A stretch of DNA of 7,540 nucleotides. Origin: SIG607 sp045614505 (GTDB taxonomy: Bacteria; Bacillota; Clostridia; Oscillospirales; Acutalibacteraceae). How positions within the stretch are numbered: the first letter of the stretch is position 1; the number at the start of each line of letters is the position of its first letter. Below the pieces are notes generated by a model, which saw only the letters and a program-made list of their open reading frames with translations, ran no database searches and was not told the origin of the DNA. Shown piece by piece: positions 1 through 4,892 of the stretch. The stretch covers positions 1 through 7,540 of the forward strand of contig JAZLDA010000058.1 of assembly GCA_045614505.1 (NCBI GenBank). The letters are read 5' to 3'. The translations under genes and the position numbers were made by a program.

Positions 1-1544
1 TCATTGTGGGGGTCGCAGTAGCGCAGGAAGTACCAGGAGGAGCCTGCCCACTGAGGCATAGTATCGGTTTCTCTTACTGCCTTGCCGCCACACTTTGGAC
101 AGCTGGTATTTATCCACTCAGTTATATTTGCAAGAGGGGACTCGCCTGTCTCGGTAGGCTCATAGGTCTCAACCTCGGGAAGAAGTAAGGGAAGCTCGCT
201 CTCGGGCAGAGAAACCCAACCGCAGCAGTCACAGTGAACCATAGGAATGGGTTCGCCCCAGTAACGCTGACGGGAGAACACCCAGTCACGAAGCTTATAG
301 TTGGTTTTCTTCTCGCCCAGTCCCTTTTCAGTAAGCCAGTTCTGAATAGCAACCTTGGCTTCATCTACGCTCATGCCGTCAAGGAAGCCTGAGTTAACCA
401 TAATTCCGGTAGCGCAATCTGTAAAGGCTTCTTCCTCAACATTGCCGCCCTTTACAACCTCAATAATTGGGAGAGAGAATTTCTTAGCAAACTCCCAGTC
501 GCGGGTATCGTGAGCAGGTACAGCCATAATTGCGCCTGTGCCGTAGGAGATAAGTACATAATCGGAAATAAAGATAGGTATTTCGGTGTTGTTTACGGGA
601 TTTATTGCGCTAACACCCGAAAGTTTCACACCTGTTTTATCCTTAGCAAGCTCGGTACGCTCAAAATCAGACTTCTTAGCGGCTTCAGCTCTGTAAGCAT
701 TAACCTCATCCATATTGCTGATTTTGTCTGCCCATTTATCAATAAGAGGATGCTCAGGAGAAAGCACCATATAGGTAGCGCCGAAAAGTGTGTCGGCACG
801 TGTGGTATAAATTTCAAGAACATCGCCTGTAGTAGCGGTGAATTTTACCTGTGTACCGTAAGAACGACCAATCCAGTTTTCCTGCTGGATTTTTACTCTG
901 TCAATAAAATCAACAGTAGAAAGGTCATCAATCAGTCTTCCTGCATACTCGGTGATTTTGAGCATCCACTGACTCTTTTCCTTGTGAACGACCTGACTGC
1001 CGCAACGCTCACAAACGCCGTTTACAACCTCTTCGTTTGCAAGAACGCATTTACAGGAGGTACACCAGTTTACAGCCATCTGCTTTTTATATGCAAGGCC
1101 CTTTTCGAAAAGCTTTAAGAATATCCACTGAGTCCACTTGTAATAGGACGGGTCGGTGGTATTAATTTCTCTGTTCCAATCGAAAGAGAAACCGAGAGAT
1201 TTAAGCTGACGCTTAAAGTTCTCTACATTATTCTTTGTAACCACTTCGGGATGAATGTGATTTTTAATGGCAAAGTTTTCGGTGGGAAGACCGAAGGCAT
1301 CCCAACCCATAGGATAGAGCACGTTATAGCCCTGAAGACGTTTTTTACGTGCAACTATATCAATAGCGGTATAGGAACGGGGGTGTCCTACATGAAGACC
1401 CTGACCCGAGGGATAAGGGAACTCAACAAGTCCGTAGAACTTAGGCAAAGTATAATCATCCTTTGCGGCAAAGGGCTGTTCTTTATCCCATATATCCTGC
1501 CATTTCTTTTCAATTTCACTAAAATTATATTTCTCCTGTTTCAT
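1..1544 (-). CDS. leuS: Leucyl-tRNA synthetase, N-terminal 514 residues (3' end of gene off the left edge)
   Basis: Cytoplasmic class I aminoacyl-tRNA synthetase that charges tRNA-Leu with leucine using ATP. I translated the minus strand from the ATG at 1544-1542; the frame stays open to base 1, giving 514 complete codons. Visible parts: class I signature as HVGH at residues 51-54 after EFPYPSGQGL; the WDAFGLPTEN segment at 81-90; a zinc-ribbon pair CTSC (161-164) and CERC (178-181); and the CP1 editing domain with TTRADT at 247-252 and AVPAHD at 341-346. In the family the editing-site Thr and Asp sit in these two motifs. A second pair of cysteine couples lies at 438/441 and 482/485, followed by QWAGSSWYFLRY. 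The KMSKS loop and anticodon-binding domain are not in the window, since bacterial LeuRS is usually 800-870 residues. The editing motif has Ala where many LeuRS have Pro (TTRPDT). It is the last visible gene of the operon, 16 bases after rsfS. Confidence 0.98.
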   Translation of the reverse strand, partial: MKQEKYNFSEIEKKWQDIWDKEQPFAAKDDYTLPKFYGLVEFPYPSGQGLHVGHPRSYTAIDIVARKKRLQGYNVLYPMGWDAFGLPTENFAIKNHIHPEVVTKNNVENFKRQLKSLGFSFDWNREINTTDPSYYKWTQWIFLKLFEKGLAYKKQMAVNWCTSCKCVLANEEVVNGVCERCGSQVVHKEKSQWMLKITEYAGRLIDDLSTVDFIDRVKIQQENWIGRSYGTQVKFTATTGDVLEIYTTRADTLFGATYMVLSPEHPLIDKWADKISNMDEVNAYRAEAAKKSDFERTELAKDKTGVKLSGVSAINPVNNTEIPIFISDYVLISYGTGAIMAVPAHDTRDWEFAKKFSLPIIEVVKGGNVEEEAFTDCATGIMVNSGFLDGMSVDEAKVAIQNWLTEKGLGEKKTNYKLRDWVFSRQRYWGEPIPMVHCDCCGWVSLPESELPLLLPEVETYEPTETGESPLANITEWINTSCPKCGGKAVRETDTMPQWAGSSWYFLRYCDPHN

Positions 1545-1547
1545 AAA

Positions 1548-1560
1548 TCCTCAACCTCTC
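1548..1560 (-). promoter_or_regulatory. Ribosome binding site of leuS
   Basis: The whole rsfS-leuS gap is purine-rich. Read on the minus strand it contains AGAGG 10 bases, and GAGGA 3 bases, before the ATG at 1544. Either could pair with 16S rRNA. This fixes the leuS start, and the gap is far too short for a T-box leader or a terminator. Confidence 0.7.
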
Positions 1561-1911
1561 TTATGCCAGGAATTTTTCTATATCAATTTGTTCACCGTCT
1601 GCCCAGGTGCTGTCCAGTCCGTAAAACTCTCTTGCTTCTCTGTGGAAAACGTGAACTATAACACTGCCGTAGTCAAGAAGAATCCAGTTGGAGCTTCTGC
1701 CCTCTATATGGTGCACCGGCTGACTTTTAAGGTCAAGCTGGTATTCAACCTCTTCTGCAAGGGCGCGCACCTGAGTGCTTGAAGTAGCAGTGGCAATCAC
1801 AAAATAATCGGCAATAACCGTTAAATCGTCAATCTTAATCGCTTTAATATCCAGACCCTTTTTGGAGTCCAGCGCTTTTACTGCGGTTTCTAAAATTTCT
1901 AAAACTTCCAT
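1561..1911 (-). CDS. rsfS: Ribosomal silencing factor RsfS (DUF143/Iojap family)
   Basis: Small cytoplasmic protein of 116 residues, normal for bacterial RsfS. The family binds ribosomal protein uL14 on the 50S subunit and blocks 30S joining, which lowers translation under nutrient limitation. Family marks visible: an N-terminal helix (residues 2-16), the DYFVIATATSS segment at 35-45, EGRSSNWILLDYG at 70-82 and VIVHVFHREAREFY at 84-97, which are the conserved strands and the HVF.. REFY block. The ATG at 1911 is chosen because AGGAAG lies 6 bases upstream inside the end of yqeK, and because the protein begins right at the first conserved helix. It lies 3 bases after yqeK and 16 bases before leuS, a common bacterial arrangement linking it to the translation genes. 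It ends in TAA. It has no signal peptide or membrane segment. Confidence 0.96.
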   Translation of the reverse strand: MEVLEILETAVKALDSKKGLDIKAIKIDDLTVIADYFVIATATSSTQVRALAEEVEYQLDLKSQPVHHIEGRSSNWILLDYGSVIVHVFHREAREFYGLDSTWADGEQIDIEKFLA

Positions 1912-1914
1912 TTT

Positions 1915-2493
1915 TTACTTCCTATCAGATAATAATTGGTTGTACGCAGAGAGCGTATCGGGATGAATGGGCTGTGTTTTTGTACCGAGAGAAACTATTG
2001 TATGCTTTAAAGCATAAATAACTCCCTCATCAAGGTCTTTTTTTACGATTTCTCTGAGTATGTCCACATCGGGGTATTTTCTGTCGCGTGACGTAAAATC
2101 GGCAATGTAAATAACCTTTTCAAGCAGGCTCATACCTGCTCTGCCCGTTGTGTGGTATCTCACGGCATTGATAATATCTTCATCAGTTATTTTCAGTTCT
2201 TTTTTAATATATTCTGCGCCGCTCATAGCGTGCCACACCTTTGGAGACGCTTTTTCTACGTCGGTTAGCATTATAGCAGAAGCAGAGAAAAAAAGCAACT
2301 GCTCTTCTTCACTTAAATTTTTCTGTATATCATGAAGAAGACCCGCAATATATGCTTTTTCTTCATCAGCACCGAAAAAGCGAGCAAGCTCTACCGCCTT
2401 TTCTGACACGGCAATGCTGTGGTCAAAGCGGTAATCATCCAGCTTATTTCTCAGCAGTGTTATATATTCACTGTATTTTTCACTTAGTTTCAT
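1915..2493 (-). CDS. yqeK: YqeK-type HD-domain hydrolase, predicted symmetrical Ap4A hydrolase
   Basis: A 192-residue HD-superfamily metal-dependent phosphohydrolase. YqeK proteins have been shown to split diadenosine tetraphosphate into two ADP, a role filled by the unrelated ApaH in many Proteobacteria. The HD metal ligands are all visible: His25 (YRFDHS), His54-Asp55 (GLLHDIQKN), His88 (KVWHAMSG), His114 (VRYHTTGRAG) and Asp132 (VIYIADFTS). The RYHTTGRAGMSLLEK stretch is a YqeK hallmark. The start at 2493 overlaps the last 14 bases of nadD in another frame. AAGG lies 5 bases before this ATG and AAAGGA lies 11 bases before it, so the start is supported. The nadD-yqeK pairing is conserved in Firmicutes, and HD domains fused to NadD are known in mycoplasmas. 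It is probably cytoplasmic, with no membrane segment seen. Substrate is inferred from the family. Confidence 0.95.
   Translation of the reverse strand: MKLSEKYSEYITLLRNKLDDYRFDHSIAVSEKAVELARFFGADEEKAYIAGLLHDIQKNLSEEEQLLFFSASAIMLTDVEKASPKVWHAMSGAEYIKKELKITDEDIINAVRYHTTGRAGMSLLEKVIYIADFTSRDRKYPDVDILREIVKKDLDEGVIYALKHTIVSLGTKTQPIHPDTLSAYNQLLSDRK
1918..1923 (-). promoter_or_regulatory. Shine-Dalgarno of rsfS inside yqeK
   Basis: AGGAAG on the minus strand ends 6 bases before the rsfS ATG and forms the last two sense codons (Arg-Lys) of yqeK. Termination of yqeK and initiation of rsfS therefore happen on the same few bases, which suggests coupling. Confidence 0.7.
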
Positions 2494-3073
2494 AAAGACC
2501 TTGTTCCTTTATATATGCGGCAATATTTTCGGGGATAAATTTGCTGTTCTCAATATTTTTTCGTATATCGGTGGAAGATACATCCTCTGTAACACACACG
2601 GTATATTCAATTTTTGCACCGTTCTTTATAAGAGTGTCAATGTACTGTCTGAGTTTTTCTTTATCCGTGCCGGGACGGTCTATCACAAGAAAGGTACACT
2701 TGTTTTTAAGCTCATCAAATCTGTGCCAAGTATCAAGGGTTATTGCCATGTCACCGCCGCAAACCACAAAAAACTCGTCCTCGGGATACTGATCCTTTAA
2801 AGCTTCAATTGTGTAAAAGGTATAGCTTTTTCCTTGCCTTTTAATTTCAAAATCACTCACCGCTACCTTTTGAATTCCTTCGGTTGCAAGGCGGCACATA
2901 TTGATTCGATGATAATCTTCTGCTAAATAGCCAACCGCTTTATGAGGCGGAATATGAGTAGGAATAACTAAAACCCTATCAATAAAATCAAGAGAACTTA
3001 AATGCTTTATCATCTTGATATGCTCTTTATGTATAGGATTAAAGGTTCCCCCAAATACAGCAATATTGCTCAT
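2480..3073 (-). CDS. nadD: Nicotinate-mononucleotide adenylyltransferase
   Basis: Cytoplasmic enzyme that joins ATP and nicotinic acid mononucleotide to give deamido-NAD and pyrophosphate, in NAD biosynthesis. It is 197 residues, typical for NadD. It has a Rossmann-type nucleotidyltransferase fold: IAVFGGTFNPIH at residues 4-15, the VIPTHIPPHK block at 36-45, GGDMAITLDTWHRFDEL at 106-122 (ligand-contact region), DRPG at 132-135 and the C-terminal SSTDIR motif at 166-171. Odd point: the family's HxGH signature reads HKEH (15-18), so both histidines are kept but Gly is replaced by Glu. The start at 3073 puts the first strand at the very N-terminus, as usual. It lacks a good Shine-Dalgarno (only GGT about 10 bases upstream), and the yhbY stop is one base away (TAATATG), so translation probably depends on ribosomes finishing yhbY. 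It ends in TGA, overlapping yqeK by 14 bases. Confidence 0.96.
   Translation of the reverse strand: MSNIAVFGGTFNPIHKEHIKMIKHLSSLDFIDRVLVIPTHIPPHKAVGYLAEDYHRINMCRLATEGIQKVAVSDFEIKRQGKSYTFYTIEALKDQYPEDEFFVVCGGDMAITLDTWHRFDELKNKCTFLVIDRPGTDKEKLRQYIDTLIKNGAKIEYTVCVTEDVSSTDIRKNIENSKFIPENIAAYIKEQGLYETK
2499..2510 (-). promoter_or_regulatory. Ribosome binding site of yqeK inside nadD
   Basis: Two purine blocks on the minus strand, AAAGGA and AAGG, lie 11 and 5 bases before the yqeK ATG at 2493. Both are inside the nadD coding region (Glu-Gln-Gly near its C-terminus). They support starting yqeK at 2493 despite the 14-base overlap. Confidence 0.55.
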
Positions 3074-3074
3074 A

Positions 3075-3374
3075 TTATTTTACCAGCTTTATGGGAGTTA
3101 TATCTTTATTGGTGCTGTGCTTATAGAGGATAATCTTAGAGCCGATAATGTGTACCACCTCGGATTCTGTCTGCTCTGCAACGCTTGCCGCAATAGAGCG
3201 GATATCATCGGGAGCGGTGGAATGTACCTTTATTTTAATAAGTTCTCTTACATAAAGTGCTTCGCTTACTGTTTTAATAAGAGCAGGAGAAATTCCACCC
3301 TTGCCTATCTGAATAATAGTTTCATAATCATTTGCCATTCCGCGAAGGAACGCACGCTGTCTGCTGTTTAACAT
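3075..3374 (-). CDS. yhbY: YhbY-family CRM-domain RNA-binding protein (50S assembly)
   Basis: A 99-residue single CRM-domain protein, the normal size for YhbY (YqeI in Bacillus). Family members bind RNA and associate with pre-50S ribosomal particles. Visible: LNSRQRAFLRGMAN at the N-terminus (residues 2-15), the GKGG loop of the CRM domain at 24-27 within IQIGKGGIS, the RELIKIKV strand at 43-50, and a C-terminal VVHIIGSKIILYK strand at 73-85. The start at 3374 is favoured by AAGGG 7 bases upstream and by agreement with family N-termini. It lies 4 bases after rdgB and 1 base before nadD. It is cytoplasmic, with no membrane segment. The exact RNA target in this organism is not shown by the sequence. 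Confidence 0.96.
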   Translation of the reverse strand: MLNSRQRAFLRGMANDYETIIQIGKGGISPALIKTVSEALYVRELIKIKVHSTAPDDIRSIAASVAEQTESEVVHIIGSKIILYKHSTNKDITPIKLVK

Positions 3375-3378
3375 AAAT

Positions 3379-3975
3379 TCACCCTTTTAAATATTCTTCC
3401 TCTAATTTTTCTTTTAATTTAAGCAAAGCTTTTCCTCTGTGACTAATTCTATCCTTTTCCTCGTCTGTAATTTCACCGAAACAGCCGAGCTCACTGATAA
3501 AAAGCGGGTCATAGCCAAAACCCTTGTTTCCGCAAAGTTCAAAGCCGATTATACCCTCGCACTCTCCCCTGACGGTAAATTCTCTGCCGTCGGGAAAAAC
3601 GCAGGCAATAGCCGAAACGAATCTTGCAGTGCGTTTTTCTTTTGGAACATCGGTCATAACAGCAAGAAGCTTTGCATTATTTTTTGCGCTGTCACTGGGC
3701 TCACCTGCAAAACGGGCGGTGTAAATTCCGGGGGCACCGTCAAGAGCATCTACGCATAGCCCTGAATCATCAGCAACACTGGGAAGTGAGGTTGCCTTGC
3801 AGGCGGCTCTTGCCTTAATCAGTGCATTTTCTTCAAAGGAAGTGCCGTCCTCAATAACATCACTGAGCGGCTCTTTTAAATCCTTTTCGCTGATTACATC
3901 TACACCGAGAGGCTTTAAAATTCGAAGAAGCTCTTTTTTCTTACCCTCGTTTTTTGTAGCAACAAAAAAGGTCAT
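3379..3975 (-). CDS. rdgB: Non-canonical purine NTP pyrophosphatase (XTP/dITP diphosphatase, Ham1 family)
   Basis: A 198-residue Ham1/RdgB enzyme, full length for the family. It hydrolyses ITP, dITP and XTP to the monophosphate and pyrophosphate, keeping deaminated purines out of DNA and RNA. Motifs in order: ATKNEGKKKEL at residues 6-16 (the S/TxNxxKxxE substrate loop), SFEENALIKA at 46-55 with Glu50, ADDSGLCVDALDGAPG at 68-83 with the paired Asp69-Asp70 expected for metal binding and catalysis, YTARFAG at 85-91, GFGYDPLF at 152-159 and SHRGKAL at 178-184 (base recognition). All key residues appear intact. Its ATG shares one base with the ftsY TAA (TAATG), and GGAGG lies 7 bases upstream, the best ribosome binding site in the window. 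In many Clostridia it sits between ftsY or rph and later housekeeping genes. It is cytoplasmic. Confidence 0.97.
   Translation of the reverse strand: MTFFVATKNEGKKKELLRILKPLGVDVISEKDLKEPLSDVIEDGTSFEENALIKARAACKATSLPSVADDSGLCVDALDGAPGIYTARFAGEPSDSAKNNAKLLAVMTDVPKEKRTARFVSAIACVFPDGREFTVRGECEGIIGFELCGNKGFGYDPLFISELGCFGEITDEEKDRISHRGKALLKLKEKLEEEYLKG
3382..3386 (-). promoter_or_regulatory. Shine-Dalgarno of yhbY inside rdgB
   Basis: AAGGG on the minus strand, 7 bases before the yhbY ATG at 3374. It is part of the last Lys-Gly codons of rdgB, directly before its TGA stop. It supports the chosen start and suggests coupling of the two genes. Confidence 0.7.
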
Positions 3976-4892
3976 TACTCTTCCTCCGTATCAATTATGC
4001 CTGAAGCGAATTCATCTGCATTAAAGGGCTGTAAATCATCAATACCCTCGCCAACACCTACAAATTTGACAGGAATATCCAGTTCATTTTTAATAGAAAG
4101 GACAACACCGCCTCGGGCAGTACCGTCAAGCTTTGTTAAAACAATACCGCTTATATTGGCAACATTTTTAAATTCTCTTGCCTGATTAACAGCGTTCTGT
4201 CCTGTAGTTGCATCCAGCACCAAAAGGGTTTCTTTGTCAGCACTGGGAAGCTCACGGTTAATAATTCTGTTAATTTTTGCAAGCTCATCCATAAGGTTTT
4301 TCTTGTTATGAAGTCTTCCTGCAGTGTCACAGATTATAACATCAGCGCCCTTTGCCTTAGCTGAAGCAATGGTATCAAATACTACAGATGCAGGGTCTGT
4401 TCCCTCAACACCTTTTACCATAGGAACTCCTGCTCGCTCTGCCCAGATACCAAGCTGGTCAATGGCGGCGGCGCGGAAGGTATCGGCGGCGCCAAGCATT
4501 ACGCTTTTGCCTTCGGCCTTAAGGCGGGAAGCAAGTTTTCCTATAGTGGTAGTTTTGCCAACACCGTTAACGCCTATAACAAGTATTACCGACGGAGTGG
4601 TAGAAAGTTTAAGCGAGCAATCTCCCTCAATCATTTCGGAAATGACCGAGCGCAAAATACTCCTTATTTCTTCAGGGTCTTTAATGCCATCTTTTTTTAC
4701 TCTCTGTCGCAACTCTGTACAAATCTGCTCTGCTGTTACACAGCCGATATCGGAAAGCACAAGAATTTCCTCAAGCTCTTCAAAAAGTTCTTCATCGATT
4801 TTCGTGAAGCTGTTAATAACAGAATTAATATTCTGTGCCAGAGCGCTTCTTGTTTTAGCAAGACCGCTTTTTATTTTACTGAATAAGCCCAT
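3975..4892 (-). CDS. ftsY: Signal recognition particle receptor FtsY (SRP GTPase)
   Basis: A 305-residue SRP-type GTPase acting at the inner face of the membrane. It docks the SRP-ribosome complex via Ffh and hands nascent membrane proteins to SecYEG. Domains: a short basic amphipathic N-terminal helix (MGLFSKIKSGLAKTRSALAQ), the helical N domain at about residues 25-95, then the G domain. GTPase motifs are complete: GVNGVGKT P-loop at 107-114, DTFRAAA at 137-143, DTAGRL at 189-194, TKLDGTARGG at 253-262 and GVGEGIDDL at 279-287. The acidic A domain of enterobacterial FtsY is absent, as usual in Firmicutes, so membrane contact probably relies on the N-terminal helix. Its ATG shares one base with the smc TAA (TAATG). 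The upstream site is only a weak GGATGG, so coupling to smc is likely. It is followed with a one-base overlap by rdgB. Confidence 0.98.
   Translation of the reverse strand: MGLFSKIKSGLAKTRSALAQNINSVINSFTKIDEELFEELEEILVLSDIGCVTAEQICTELRQRVKKDGIKDPEEIRSILRSVISEMIEGDCSLKLSTTPSVILVIGVNGVGKTTTIGKLASRLKAEGKSVMLGAADTFRAAAIDQLGIWAERAGVPMVKGVEGTDPASVVFDTIASAKAKGADVIICDTAGRLHNKKNLMDELAKINRIINRELPSADKETLLVLDATTGQNAVNQAREFKNVANISGIVLTKLDGTARGGVVLSIKNELDIPVKFVGVGEGIDDLQPFNADEFASGIIDTEEE
3983..3987 (-). promoter_or_regulatory. Strong Shine-Dalgarno of rdgB inside ftsY
   Basis: GGAGG on the minus strand with 7-base spacing to the rdgB ATG, encoded within the acidic Glu tail of ftsY. It fixes the rdgB start at 3975 and shows that the TAATG overlap with ftsY is a genuine gene junction. 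Confidence 0.8.

Noticed and set aside
510..1118. A 202-codon plus-strand open frame opposite leuS
   Set aside because: It lies wholly antisense to a clearly conserved leuS frame, has no recognisable domain and a Cys/Phe-rich composition typical of an antisense shadow. leuS explains the region.
1..1544. A frameshifted or broken leuS
   Set aside because: Translating the minus strand from 1544 gives one continuous frame of 514 codons with all expected motifs in order. The gene is only cut by the window edge.
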